From the NCBI RefSeq assembly GCF_031501865.1, contig NZ_JARRCW010000001.1:567001-631000 (forward strand): 64,000 nucleotides of DNA, read 5' to 3'. This DNA comes from Pseudovibrio sp. M1P-2-3. GTDB lineage: Bacteria > Pseudomonadota > Alphaproteobacteria > Rhizobiales > Stappiaceae. Positions 47,301-56,146 of this stretch are shown here, in pieces. Under the pieces are notes generated by a model. The model was not told the origin of the DNA. It searched no databases and saw nothing but the letters and a program-made list of their open reading frames with translations. The translations under genes and the position numbers were made by a program. Each line of letters starts with the position of its first letter. The first letter of the stretch is position 1.

Positions 47301-49823
47301 GGCATCATCCAGACGGGAGACTGGGAGAAGACGCAGGTTCTCCTCGTCAATGTCGTCCTCGTGTTTGACCTTTTCTTCAAAATGCAGCTTCTCTTCAGTC
47401 ATTTCCACGAAGCCACGCACAGCTGTTGTGCCGTAGGAGTGTCCTGCACCTTCAGAGCGCTCTTTAAAGAGGCCGAGCAGTGGAATATCCTGATCCTCAG
47501 AGATTTCGCAGGCGCGTTTGTGCCAGTCGGCTGAGCTGCGGGTGATTGCTTTAAAGTCCACACCACCAACAGTAGAGATCATGTTGGGGAAATATTTCTT
47601 CAATACGCTGTCATTGGTATCAAAGAAGTTCGGCTCGAAGAATTCCCCACCAATGTAACTCTCTGCGGTACAAAGGCCAACTTTACCCATGGTTTTCATT
47701 AGGGACTTACTTGCCGCCTTGATGAACTTTGCCATGTTTTCAGCTGTCTTTTCAGCATCACCGCCAGCTAAAACAGCGGAACGATCTTCTGCACACACAG
47801 GCATCACGGCAGAAGCACCAAAACCAAGAGCAGTTGCAATGTGGTGGGCAGACGCAAGCTGACCGCTTTCCAGAATGATGGAAGCGCGGAAGCGCAAGCC
47901 TTTGTCGATCAAGCGTTGGTTGGCAGCGCTCACAATCAGCAGGTGTGGCAGTGGCGCATGAGTTTCGTCCACCTTCACGTCGGACAGGATAATAATCCCG
48001 CCTTTTTCACGTGCAGCTACTTCGATCTGGTCACAGGTGGCTTCAACGGCATCAATGAGGTTCTGTGTAAGCACTTCATCACTGGCGTCGTGATCCAATG
48101 AATAAAGTGAGGAAACTTCACTTACAGCCACTGTATCTTGTGCACGGATAGCGTTCAGTTCACGTACGCAAAGAACAGGTGTAGGAATCACGATCTGACG
48201 TGTTGTTTCCTGATTGAAGTGCGGTTTTGCCCCCAACGCGACACGAAGTGTCATGCCGTCAGCTTCGCGGATACTATCCAGCGGCGGGTTCGTCACCTGC
48301 GCAAAGCGTTGGGAGAAGTACTTCGCCATGCCGCCTTCTTGATCGGTCAGCGCGTTGATGGCAAGGCCATAACCCATAGCGGAGATTTTCTCCGCCCCGT
48401 TCTGGATCATCGGGTCCATCAGGAATTTGTAGCTTTCCTGATTGAGCGAGTAGGCGACAGAACGTTGTGCGTTTGTAAAATTCTCAGAGGTATTCAGCTC
48501 GGCTGAATTGTGGTCCAGATCGGCCAGATTGATGCGGGCTTCTTCCAGAAGGGCTTTATAGTCCCGCTTCTTGGCAAGCATCTCCAGTGCGTCAATGTTG
48601 TTGTAGGAGCGTTTGGTCTCATGATCGAAGTAAAGCATGCCGCCTGCTTCGATACGTCCACGTGCAGTTACTGTCTGCGGGTCAAAGTCGATCTGCCCAG
48701 CTTCTGACATCACACAGAGATAATCTTCTGTTTCAACGGAACGCAGAGGACGCAGGCCCAAACGGTCAAGGCGGGCACCAACGACAGAGCCATCGCCAAA
48801 GATAAGTGCTGCTGGACCATCGTTTTTTTCTTCATACAAGGAGAAGTATTCCAGCATGATACGCACCTCATCAGAGATGCGGCTATCGTTCTCCCACGCT
48901 GGTGGCATCATAGCCACAACTGCGGTAATCAGATCAAGGTCATCATCAAACAGGCGGCGCTCAAGCGTCTGGTCAAGGCGAGCAGAATCCGACTGTCCTT
49001 TCGGTGCGTAAATCTCGTTCTTGTTCATCTGCGCAATAGCTGCTTCAGACAAACGGTTCTTTTTATCTGTGTTCAGTTCACCATTGTGCGCCATCAAGTG
49101 GAACGGCTGCGCCATCATGGAACGCGGCTCGGTATTGGTAGAAAACCGCGTGTGGAAGAACATTGAGTGGACCTTGTGGTCCTCGTCCCACAAGTCTTTG
49201 AAGTACGGAATAACTTCGTCCGAATTCAAACGCCCTTTGTATACCTGTGTGCGAGAAGACATGGAAATCGGGTAAAGCCCTGTCAGCTCGTCACGGTTAT
49301 AGGCCTGTTTTTCAATTGCCAACATGGCGCGGTGGATCGTCTTTTCAAACGCCTTGGCTTCCTGTCCGTGAGGGCGCGTAAACACGAACTGGTGGATCGG
49401 TAACATATATTGGAGCGCGGCAGGGCGGATAACATTGTTATCAACCGGTACCGTGCGATCAACAATCAGGCTAAGATTAAAATCTGCCAGTACACCTTTT
49501 ACCAGTCCGATAGCTTCTTTGGAAAACTCGCCTTTTTCCGGCAAAAAGAAGTTACCCACTCCGAAGTTTCCAGCATCAAGAGTAGTGTTGCCTGTAATCT
49601 TGCGGAAAAAATCAATCGAAATATCTACATTAACACCTGCACCATCACCAACGCCTTCGGCGCTCATGCCGCCACGGTGGGGAACTGTACACAGAGCCTC
49701 GTGGCCAAGAGTGAGAACCTCATGGGTCTGTTCGCCGGTTTTGCGTGTAATAAAACCAACGCCGCAGCTGCTTTTATCCTGATTATGGTCGTACAACCCG
49801 TAGTGCTTATGTAGCTGTTCCAA
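44340..49823 (-). CDS. Large glutamate synthase-like protein (GltB type, 1,827 residues)
   Basis: A glutamine amidotransferase domain starts at C20 (SSCGVGF) after a short propeptide and extends to about 420. A central domain follows. The FMN-binding synthase domain covers about 980-1330 (LASGAMSHGALVSPAHEA, KPGEGGQLPAAKVN), and the GXGXG beta-helix about 1435-1570. The iron-sulfur cysteines are C1257-x5-C1263-x3-C1267, one residue closer than the usual x4 spacing. It is about 300 residues longer than typical GltB, with extra sequence around 775-975 and a C-terminal extension after about 1590. The start is TTG 49823 with GGAG 7 bases before. A CysJ-like diflavin reductase follows in place of gltD. 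Glutamate synthesis is likely, but not proven by the sequence. Confidence 0.85.
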   Translation of the reverse strand: MEQLHKHYGLYDHNQDKSSCGVGFITRKTGEQTHEVLTLGHEALCTVPHRGGMSAEGVGDGAGVNVDISIDFFRKITGNTTLDAGNFGVGNFFLPEKGEFSKEAIGLVKGVLADFNLSLIVDRTVPVDNNVIRPAALQYMLPIHQFVFTRPHGQEAKAFEKTIHRAMLAIEKQAYNRDELTGLYPISMSSRTQVYKGRLNSDEVIPYFKDLWDEDHKVHSMFFHTRFSTNTEPRSMMAQPFHLMAHNGELNTDKKNRLSEAAIAQMNKNEIYAPKGQSDSARLDQTLERRLFDDDLDLITAVVAMMPPAWENDSRISDEVRIMLEYFSLYEEKNDGPAALIFGDGSVVGARLDRLGLRPLRSVETEDYLCVMSEAGQIDFDPQTVTARGRIEAGGMLYFDHETKRSYNNIDALEMLAKKRDYKALLEEARINLADLDHNSAELNTSENFTNAQRSVAYSLNQESYKFLMDPMIQNGAEKISAMGYGLAINALTDQEGGMAKYFSQRFAQVTNPPLDSIREADGMTLRVALGAKPHFNQETTRQIVIPTPVLCVRELNAIRAQDTVAVSEVSSLYSLDHDASDEVLTQNLIDAVEATCDQIEVAAREKGGIIILSDVKVDETHAPLPHLLIVSAANQRLIDKGLRFRASIILESGQLASAHHIATALGFGASAVMPVCAEDRSAVLAGGDAEKTAENMAKFIKAASKSLMKTMGKVGLCTAESYIGGEFFEPNFFDTNDSVLKKYFPNMISTVGGVDFKAITRSSADWHKRACEISEDQDIPLLGLFKERSEGAGHSYGTTAVRGFVEMTEEKLHFEEKVKHEDDIDEENLRLLPVSRLDDAFGTGAEAYRTTSFERRTPEQIDEACVTESYRKFSHDVEQERAKRPAALRDVLGFPANVNWTLSTQEFEEELFAHDLVGNSSFLVQGLNCEKKEDGGFKLSLCKKSKIDRTDALAEALAGKFGDEIKLDKSVQGELIVYAQGQAKYYFDNLKPISSGVDLNEVQPASEITSTLASGAMSHGALVSPAHEAVAHGTNMVGGFSNSGEGGEHYTRYGTIRSSRIKQIASGRFGVWTGYLADPTLEELEIKIAQGAKPGEGGQLPAAKVNVEIAAARGGTPGVELVSPPPHHDTYSIEDLAQLIHDAKAARVRVIVKLVSSEGIGTIAVGVAKAGADVINIAGNTGGTGAAAVTSLKNTGRAAEIGLAEVHQALCVNGLRDKVILRCSGAHQTATDVIKSALLGGDSFEFGTTALMMLKCVMAKNCNVKCPAGLTTNAEVFDGDPRALAQYLINIAHEVREILGRLGLKSLREARGRSDYLHLIDHERTIGQLDLRQMLTYVEEVTVDKPVYLEANFEHDDRLLAKFRQLVLQRQQEKAVLCKDIKLNNRNKTVGGQLAIDIERTLQYELSEKQVACLPMVYTDDRGRRLMRPESLTINTSGSAGQSYAAFSNSGMVFHHTGTCNDGVGKSASGGNIAIHSPGGGKTENVLIGNFALFGATGSSLYVEGGAGDRFAVRNSGASAIVEGVGDFCCEYMTNGAVLNLGVFGKGFGNGMSGGVAYQYDPERKLQSLYSADSVKLNDLDADTERAAIHRLAVKALLERHLRFTGSKKAQAILDNWGDEIKNFRFLTPLALETYQNYEAILKSSTRKELLEELAGALVAHQTRKFKVAYRDGKPIAGGAVPVAGETDSGLMYTLINNYAVLQTAEQVVRSRYKNDPTLSAEKLNDGVRKLILTEDFSLNQKLSGVARKALETFSDHDLAVMISDKRMKDYKTALANRNVRLMDNIGTHGWIILQDRLNTKAMGEIPDFEELFARASSLEMVKLAS

Positions 49824-50570
49824 TCCGCGACTCCATGATCGTTAATAGACTTGTCTTCCACTTTGGTATTTGGAGGAGGGAAAGGGACTTTCCATCGTGC
49901 GGGGTTACCGTCTTAACGAAACAGGAATTCCGTTTTTTTTATTGGCCCCATTTATAACCAAGTAGTATGTAGCTCTGACTAATAAAATTGAACTCTTTAG
50001 TCAAGTATGTGTTAGTTTAACTCTACTATGGGTGTATTGAAAAAACTTCAACATGCTTCATCTGTGTTTTTTTTAACAGGGGGCATGATGCTTATTGATA
50101 ATATATACAGGAAGATAAATAGTTTTACTTCCCTTGCTTCTAAGTAAAAATTTGGTATTAAGTGGCAATATTGTTGGGTAATTTAGAAATTTTGTTTCAT
50201 CTTTGGGATTTTGAAAAGTTCAACGTAAAGCTTACCTAAGATGGATCTTAGGGAAGATACGTAATTCTGTTTTCATTTTTAAGTTGATGTTTTCGAATTG
50301 GCCTTAAGTCGGCTTTTTGTGTCTAAGTGAGTAGATGATGGTATCTTCAAATACTGCCCGACCTTTTTGTTGATTGATTGTTAAGAGATCAAAGGAGAGG
50401 TGCGGGAATATGCCGCAATGCAATCTTCTGTACGGATCCTGCGGTCTTTTGTAGCCGTAGATCTGTCTAGTTATTAGGATAGTGTGAATTAAGACTACTT
50501 TTTAATACCCAGAGGCAATGCAGTTAGATAAAAGTTGGGTATATAAATAAATTTTAATTTAAGGTGTAAT
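49824..50570. other. AT-rich intergenic region without a supported gene
   Basis: 747 bases between the divergent gltB-like and secreted-protein genes. Frames of 14-25 codons occur (for example at 50085 after AGGGGG, and at 50410 after AAAGGAG), but none has family-like content. The left part should hold the gltB promoter; the AT-rich right end the promoter of the gene at 50571. No repeat or terminator was seen. Confidence 0.5.
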
Positions 50571-50975
50571 ATGAACAAATTGTTCGCGAAACTCTTATTC
50601 GCCGCTCTCGTTGTTGCATCCGTGCCCGCAAATGCTGGTACTTATGATGTGGAAACCAAAGCAAACCGGGCTGTCGGACTGGGTAATCATTATGTCTACA
50701 GTCGCACCTGTCGCCCTCAGGTTATCCCAGATATTAAGGTTAAGAAAGAGCCAAAACACGGTAAGGTCATCTTGCGTACAGTGGTTGTGCCAGTAAGTGA
50801 GAAAAAATGGCCAATGTGTAAAGGTAAGAAAACCAAAGCACGTCAGGTAATTTACAAGCCCAATAAAAATTATCGGGGGGATGACAAGTTTACGGTCCAG
50901 TACAGCTTTCCCAAGTTTACTAATGGATCCACGCGTCGTTATGTGACGAACACCTTCAAAGTTAAGGTTAAATAG
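50571..50975 (+). CDS. Small secreted protein with a possible Ig-like fold
   Basis: A 134-residue protein with a signal peptide (MNKLFAKLLFAALVVASVPA, then NAG) and a basic beta-rich mature part. VIYKPNKNYRGDDKFTVQYSF near the end recalls the Y-x-P-x2-x-Y-x-G-x-D-x-F pattern of bacterial Ig-like repeats. Two cysteines (C47 and C83) could form a disulfide. No function can be assigned. AAGGTG precedes ATG 50571, and a strong terminator follows. Confidence 0.7.
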   Translation: MNKLFAKLLFAALVVASVPANAGTYDVETKANRAVGLGNHYVYSRTCRPQVIPDIKVKKEPKHGKVILRTVVVPVSEKKWPMCKGKKTKARQVIYKPNKNYRGDDKFTVQYSFPKFTNGSTRRYVTNTFKVKVK

Positions 50976-50989
50976 CTGTTGCCTCATGT

Positions 50990-51020
50990 ACATAAAAGGC
51001 GCTTTTTGCGCCTTTTATGT
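50990..51020 (+). terminator. Strong bidirectional-type hairpin terminator
   Basis: ACATAAAAGGCGC (50990-51002), loop TTTTT, GCGCCTTTTATGT (51008-51020): a perfect 13-bp stem between the convergent secreted-protein and chemoreceptor genes. A and T tracts inside the stem could serve either strand. Confidence 0.8.
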
Positions 51021-51026
51021 TTCTCT

Positions 51027-52364
51027 TTATATCTTTCTCATTTCATCAAAAAAATGAGAAAGTTCATTGTGCACTTCTTTCACTTGAAAAATAAGCTCGT
51101 TTGCAGTGCCGGTCGATGTTTCAATAGTCTGATCGGCGTCATTAGCATATTGAACAATTTCAGATATGCGCTGCGTTGTTGTTCCAGCATTTTCAGAGGC
51201 GAGTTGAATACTCCTCGATATTTCGTTGGTAGCGGCCTCTTGCTGCTCAATGGCCGCTGCAATTGAGGTTGCTGTTGAGCTGACGTCTTCGATTTTGTCG
51301 GTGATTGAAGAAATTTCTTGAACGCAGTGCTGAGTTTCGTGCTGGATTGCTTCAATTTTGCTGGAAATTTCTCCTGTGGCTTTACCCGTTTGGCTGGCGA
51401 GTTCCTTTACTTCCGTTGCGACCACGGCAAACCCTTTTCCCGCTTCGCCAGCCCGAGCTGCCTCGATCGTTGCATTAAGAGCCAAAAGGTTTGTTTGCTC
51501 TGCAATATCGCGAATAAGAGTGGTGACGGCATTGATTTCTTCTGCCGCACTCTTAAGCCCCAGAACAGTTTTATGGGCCTTTTCCGCATCCTGTGCAACA
51601 TGCTTTGCTGTCAGGGCTGAACGCTGAATTTGGGTCCCGATCTCGGCCACGCTAACAGACATTTGCTCAACAGAGGCTGCTCCGCTTTGAACATTCATTG
51701 CAGCTTCATCGGCTGAGTCACTGGCGATCTTCGCATAACGTAGATTTTCTGTCCCTGTCACCTTTAAGCTATCGGAACTGGTTTCCAACTTATGGCCCAA
51801 CTGCTCAGTCTGGCTTAATAGTTGCGCAATACGGCTCTCAAAAGCCTTGAGGGCAGTTTCTTTCCTTTGCCTTTTTTCAGCTTCATCCATCAAAATGCTC
51901 TGATAAGCCTCAATGGCGAATGCCATGTCGAGCAATATTATTTTTTGGATGACTGATATGGCTCTACTCAGTTTGAGCGATGACCAACGAAATTTGGTTC
52001 TCAAACTGTTTGAAATGCGACTAAGAATAAAGTTGTACCCCCCCATATACCAGTCTGGTGAGAGGCCAATCTTCACATGTGCCTTGCCGATTTTGGCAAT
52101 GCTATACATATATTCCTCACTAAAGGGCTTGGTGAAGAGCATTTTCCAATGAAGTGACTGGACTGATTTGAGGTTCTCTACTTTGCCTTCCACACACTCT
52201 TGTAACTGAGGTGTTCTTGAAAGATGCACATAAAATGCATTGAGAATTTTGGGCAGTGATTGTGAGATGAATGGCCAAAGTGCAGCCGCTTCATGTAGAG
52301 TATTCTGGTCTATCTCGTAGAATTCTAAAAGGCTATTTAGCCTGTCTTCGGTTGCGAAACTCAC
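51027..52364 (-). CDS. Globin-coupled methyl-accepting chemotaxis protein (HemAT type)
   Basis: A 445-residue soluble chemoreceptor. Residues 1-165 form a sensor globin: [22 protein letters not shown] places the heme-ligating histidine at about 96. The rest is a signalling domain with the hairpin tip [20 protein letters not shown]. Globin-coupled receptors sense oxygen and steer aerotaxis. There is no membrane segment. I choose GTG 52364 because AGGGGGG lies 5-6 bases before it; the frame is open to TTG 52526. No che genes are in the window. Confidence 0.87.
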   Translation of the reverse strand: MSFATEDRLNSLLEFYEIDQNTLHEAAALWPFISQSLPKILNAFYVHLSRTPQLQECVEGKVENLKSVQSLHWKMLFTKPFSEEYMYSIAKIGKAHVKIGLSPDWYMGGYNFILSRISNSLRTKFRWSSLKLSRAISVIQKIILLDMAFAIEAYQSILMDEAEKRQRKETALKAFESRIAQLLSQTEQLGHKLETSSDSLKVTGTENLRYAKIASDSADEAAMNVQSGAASVEQMSVSVAEIGTQIQRSALTAKHVAQDAEKAHKTVLGLKSAAEEINAVTTLIRDIAEQTNLLALNATIEAARAGEAGKGFAVVATEVKELASQTGKATGEISSKIEAIQHETQHCVQEISSITDKIEDVSSTATSIAAAIEQQEAATNEISRSIQLASENAGTTTQRISEIVQYANDADQTIETSTGTANELIFQVKEVHNELSHFFDEMRKI

Positions 52365-52635
52365 GATGTCCCCCCTAAATAACGATTTGAAAAGCTTCTC
52401 AACCTTACAGCTCGCATCGAATCTTTCAGGCGCTTCAACCTGTCCCAATATGATAGAAGTAAGTAGAAAGACGTTAGGGAAATTTACCTCATTGATGTGA
52501 ATCAATTTGTGGCAATTTCTTCTCAAAATTTAATTGTCTATCTGTAGGAGTTTTGAGGAATTGAGTCGACTGCGCGAGGTGAAGTTGTAACGTTTGGGGG
52601 CAGTGGAGCAATTTAAAAGAGTTTTAGCATTCGTC

Positions 52636-52683
52636 AAACTCCTGCAGCACAGGGCTAGAAGTGCCTGTGCTGCAGGAGTTTTT
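52636..52683. terminator. 18-bp perfect hairpin after the SIMPL gene
   Basis: AAACTCCTGCAGCACAGG (52636-52653) and CCTGTGCTGCAGGAGTTT (52664-52681) form a perfect stem with a 10-base loop. It lies just after the stop of the minus-strand SIMPL gene. The better T tract (TTTTTA) is on the plus strand. Confidence 0.75.
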
Positions 52684-52685
52684 AA

Positions 52686-53411
52686 TTACTGTTCTAAAAG
52701 AACCTTGAGGGTGACTGTAGTCGACAAGGTCTCTTCGCCTGCTGCCATTGGCGCGGAGCTAACGGCCTTAGACATTTCATAGGTGCGCGGTCCGGGACGA
52801 TAAGGGTTTCCTTGCTCGTCAATAGACAGGACCGAGCCAAGAGTTCCACCGACAGCCTGTGCATATAGAGTTGCTTTCCGCATAGCGTCGGCGACGGCCT
52901 TTGAGCGGGCTTCATCCAGCTTATTACTTTGATCGGACACGATAAAACGGATATCACTTACGTTATTAGCACCGCTTTTAACCATATTCGGAAGCAGCGA
53001 GCCCAGCTTTTCAACACTATCAATCGTAATTTCCACCCCGTTTGTTACGCGATAAGAAATGATGGAGGGAGCTTGATTGGTATTTTTCTGGTTACGCAAA
53101 TTCTCATAGATAGGGCGTATGCCAAATCCACGTGTCTGGATTTGATTGTCCTTGATACCTGCATCCTTAATATTTTGGATCACTAACTCGAGTTTTCGGG
53201 AATTCTCTTCAAGCGCGGTTTCCGCACTTTTATCCTGCGTAATGACGCGCGAGGTCACAATGAGTTTGTCTGGTACCACAGCAACACTGCCGGAACCTAC
53301 AACTGTAATCGTGGGAGTTTCCTGAGCCAAAGCAGGCGCTGCAACAATTACGAATGTCGACAGACATAGTCCTCGTGCTGTTGACCTCAAACCCTTAACG
53401 ATCTGTCTCAT
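52686..53411 (-). CDS. SIMPL-domain (DUF541) periplasmic protein
   Basis: A 241-residue protein with a signal peptide ending in APALA before QETPT, followed by TITVVGSGSVAVVPDKLIV and later ARSKAVADAMRKATLYAQAVG, the SIMPL/DUF541 pattern. Members of this family (for example E. coli YggE) are linked to oxidative stress. I start at ATG 53411 with GGAG upstream rather than at the ATG at 53435. Confidence 0.87.
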   Translation of the reverse strand: MRQIVKGLRSTARGLCLSTFVIVAAPALAQETPTITVVGSGSVAVVPDKLIVTSRVITQDKSAETALEENSRKLELVIQNIKDAGIKDNQIQTRGFGIRPIYENLRNQKNTNQAPSIISYRVTNGVEITIDSVEKLGSLLPNMVKSGANNVSDIRFIVSDQSNKLDEARSKAVADAMRKATLYAQAVGGTLGSVLSIDEQGNPYRPGPRTYEMSKAVSSAPMAAGEETLSTTVTLKVLLEQ

Positions 53412-53509
53412 GCAATTCTCCGCTTTAATGTTCAACTAGGTATTATCTAGGATTGTATTTGCCGATAAATAAGGCGGATATCTGACCGTATGGGAATATT
53501 TGCCAGAAA

Positions 53510-54580
53510 TCATGTATCGCTTTGCCCTCTTTTCAGGATTGGCTCTCCCACTTCACCATTTCCAGACAGCAGAATCGCAATCCACCGTGATTGAGGGAAC
53601 TGGGCGCAAATAATAATGACCAGCACCATAAGAGGAATACAAAGGACCATGCCGATAACCCCCCATATGGATCCCCAAAAGCTTAAGGAGAGCATGATGA
53701 CGAGAGGAGAAATGTTCAATCTGGTTCCCATAAGGCGGGGGTCGATAATACTCCCAAGTGTAAACTGAATACCGCCCAGTCCCACAGAGACAAGTAGAAA
53801 TTTGGCGAGGTCTTCAAAGAAAACCAGAGCCAGTAAGCTTGGAAATACGACAGCAATGAGCGAGCCAATCGTCGGGATATAGTTTAATAAGAAGGCAAGG
53901 AACCCGAATAAGGCGGCGTATTCCAACCCCACAAATGTCAGCCAGAAATATGTAGCAAAGCCTGTCGTGATACTAATTGCCGTTTTTATCCCGATATAGT
54001 GGCGCATACGGCGGGCGATTTCCGAGCGGATTGCTGTTGCCAATTTGGCATTCTTTGCATCATCAAAAAAAGCCTCAACCTTTTTATCGAAGGTGTTGGC
54101 CTCCAGTATCATGAAGAGAACGTAAATAAACACAAGCGTGCTGGAGCCTGCTAGGCTGGTCAATAGACCTGCTCCTAATGAAAGCGCTCCACTAATAGAA
54201 AAGTTTGGAAGGATATCAGTGAGTGCTAACCTCTGGTTTAGTTTCAGGTGTTCTGAAATTTCCCCAAGTACCTGATCCAGCCGCATTTGGTAGGTCGGAG
54301 CATCTTGAGCCAGCTGCTGCAAATTAGCCGTCACGATACTGAAAACCCATGTCAGTCCATAGAAAATCAAGCAAAGAGCTAGAAAAATCGTAAGGTACTT
54401 GGGAAGGTAACGACCAAGGTATGGGGTACTGCGCAGCGCTTCTGAAAGAGAGTTTATAATATACCAGAGAATGAGGGCGATGATAAACGGAACCAACAGC
54501 GAGCGCCCAATGACGAAAAGCCAGCCGATGATACACAAAAGGGCCAGAGATATTGTGAACTGAAAAAGGGGTGATCGCAT
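53510..54580 (-). CDS. AI-2E family transporter (PerM/TqsA type)
   Basis: A 356-residue inner membrane protein with seven or eight hydrophobic segments. The block LLNYIPTIGSLIAVVFPSLL and the later GSIIDPRLMGTRLNISPLVI are the family signature. Members move autoinducer-2, indole or ions; the substrate here is unknown. Start ATG 54580. Confidence 0.88.
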   Translation of the reverse strand: MRSPLFQFTISLALLCIIGWLFVIGRSLLVPFIIALILWYIINSLSEALRSTPYLGRYLPKYLTIFLALCLIFYGLTWVFSIVTANLQQLAQDAPTYQMRLDQVLGEISEHLKLNQRLALTDILPNFSISGALSLGAGLLTSLAGSSTLVFIYVLFMILEANTFDKKVEAFFDDAKNAKLATAIRSEIARRMRHYIGIKTAISITTGFATYFWLTFVGLEYAALFGFLAFLLNYIPTIGSLIAVVFPSLLALVFFEDLAKFLLVSVGLGGIQFTLGSIIDPRLMGTRLNISPLVIMLSLSFWGSIWGVIGMVLCIPLMVLVIIICAQFPQSRWIAILLSGNGEVGEPILKRGQSDT

Positions 54581-54799
54581 ACGACGGAATCTCTATTCCC
54601 ATGTTAATAATCAAGAGCCGAAATGGCAACTTGAAGGTGCAGGTTGATCATCAAAGAAAACTATCAAATTTCTCCTTAGTATGCGTTTAGAGAGTTTATT
54701 TGAAGCAGTTTGTCCAGTTTCCAGTAAATTGGATGTTTATAGAAGTGATTTCAGTATTTACTCGACACCTAGGGTTGGTATAGGAAATGTCCTTGGTAA

Positions 54800-54876
54800 G
54801 GGCCTGTAGCTCAACTGGTTAGAGCCGTCCGCTCATAACGGACTGGTTGGGGGTTCAAGTCCCTCCGGGCCTACCA
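54800..54876 (+). tRNA. tRNA-Ile, anticodon CAT (lysidine-modified)
   Basis: A complete cloverleaf of 77 bases: acceptor GGGCCTG with CGGGCCT, D-arm, anticodon stem GTCCG/CGGAC with loop CTCATAA, T-loop GTTCAAGTC and an encoded CCA. The anticodon is CAT. The acceptor stem matches tRNA-Ile rather than initiator or elongator Met, so this should be the AUA-decoding tRNA-Ile2 that TilS modifies. Confidence 0.88.
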
Positions 54877-55291
54877 CCTTCCTTCTTTGACATTATATTT
54901 TGTAGTGGTCTCACTTGTAACAAAGTGGGAGATGATACCTTATGGGTTGGCCGTTAGTCCTTAAATTACATATGTGAGCTGAGGTTTTCATTTACTACAA
55001 TTTTCCAAGTTGATGCGCTGGCTTTTTAGATAGCGTTCAATCTCACCGAAATACTTTCAGTTTATTTTTGATAATAGTTCCATTTTATTTCGTTAAAATG
55101 AGAAATGCTCTGTCGTCTTCATTTAAAGCGTGTGTTTGTAGAGATAAGTTCTGCAGATAGGCCTTTAATAGTGTTTCCCAGACTTTGCAGTTTTTGGGGC
55201 TTCTTCCCTAAGTTGGGTGAGCGCTGTAAGACCAGAAAGCCGTTTATTGTGAAGCGGATGCTTCCGCCCGATTTTGAGGATTTTGTCACCT
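54877..55291. other. Intergenic region before the purine catabolism genes
   Basis: About 415 bases with no supported gene. A weak imperfect hairpin lies near 54908-54932. A 94-codon frame overlapping allE out of frame looks like chance. The promoter of allE must lie here. Confidence 0.5.
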
Positions 55292-56140
55292 ATGACGACG
55301 CACAACTTACCGCCATCTACGCTTTTTGCTCCTCAGGGCGGCCTGTCAGGACAGACGCAGATCATGACGGACCGAGCTGTCTTTACTGAAGCCTATGCGG
55401 TTATTCCAAAAGGCGTCATGCAGGATATTGTAACTTCCAACCTGCCATTTTGGGATAAAACCCGGGCATGGGTTATCGCGCGGCCCCTTTCAGGCTTTGC
55501 TGAAACATTTGCGCAGTACATCATGGAACTGCAACCTGAGGGAGGCTCAGCTCAGCCTGAGCCGGATACGGCAGCGCAAGGGGTCTTCTTCGTTGTTCAA
55601 GGTGAAATCACCGTGACCTATAACAATGAAGAGCACGTCTTGCCTGAAGGGGGATATGCCTACCTTCCAGCAGGTGCAAAATATGAAGTTCGCAACAACG
55701 GGAATGAGACTGCCGTCTTCCATTGGGTTCGCAAGCAGTATGATGTGGTTGAGGGAATTGAACAGCCTGAGGCTTTCTTCACGCATGAGAAAAATGCGAC
55801 TGTTGCAGAAATGCCGGATACCAACGGCGCGTGGAAAACTACTCGCTTTGTAGACCCTGCTGACCTGCGCCATGATATGCATGTGAATATCGTGACATTC
55901 GAGCCCGGTGGCTGCATTCCGTTTGCCGAGACCCATGTGATGGAGCACGGCCTTTATGTTTTGGAAGGTAAAGCGGTTTATCGCCTTAATCAGGACTGGG
56001 TGGAAGTGGAAGCCGGTGACTTTATGTGGCTTCGGGCGTTTTGTCCGCAAGCGTGCTACGCGGGCGGGCCGACCCGTTTCCGCTACCTGCTTTATAAAGA
56101 TGTAAACCGCCACGCACCGCTGGGCTCTTTTCAAAGGTAA
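55292..56140 (+). CDS. allE: (S)-ureidoglycine aminohydrolase AllE
   Basis: A 282-residue bicupin. The first cupin is around VFFVVQGEITVTYNNEEHVL; the second carries the metal site in ETHVMEHGLYVLEGKA. The enzyme releases ammonia from (S)-ureidoglycine to give (S)-ureidoglycolate. I start at ATG 55292, with GAGGA about 11 bases upstream. allA follows after 6 bases, so the two are one transcript. Confidence 0.9.
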   Translation: MTTHNLPPSTLFAPQGGLSGQTQIMTDRAVFTEAYAVIPKGVMQDIVTSNLPFWDKTRAWVIARPLSGFAETFAQYIMELQPEGGSAQPEPDTAAQGVFFVVQGEITVTYNNEEHVLPEGGYAYLPAGAKYEVRNNGNETAVFHWVRKQYDVVEGIEQPEAFFTHEKNATVAEMPDTNGAWKTTRFVDPADLRHDMHVNIVTFEPGGCIPFAETHVMEHGLYVLEGKAVYRLNQDWVEVEAGDFMWLRAFCPQACYAGGPTRFRYLLYKDVNRHAPLGSFQR

Positions 56141-56146
56141 TCCCCA

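Noticed and set aside
50085-50147. 20-codon frame after AGGGGG
   Set aside because: It has a plausible ribosome binding site, but the peptide is short, has no homology I recognise, and could be chance in AT-rich DNA.
50400-50478. 14- to 25-codon frames after AAAGGAG
   Set aside because: Two overlapping frames compete for the same ribosome binding site and neither looks like a known leader peptide or protein.
55105-55389. 94-codon frame before allE
   Set aside because: It overlaps the start of allE out of frame, and its composition does not look coding.
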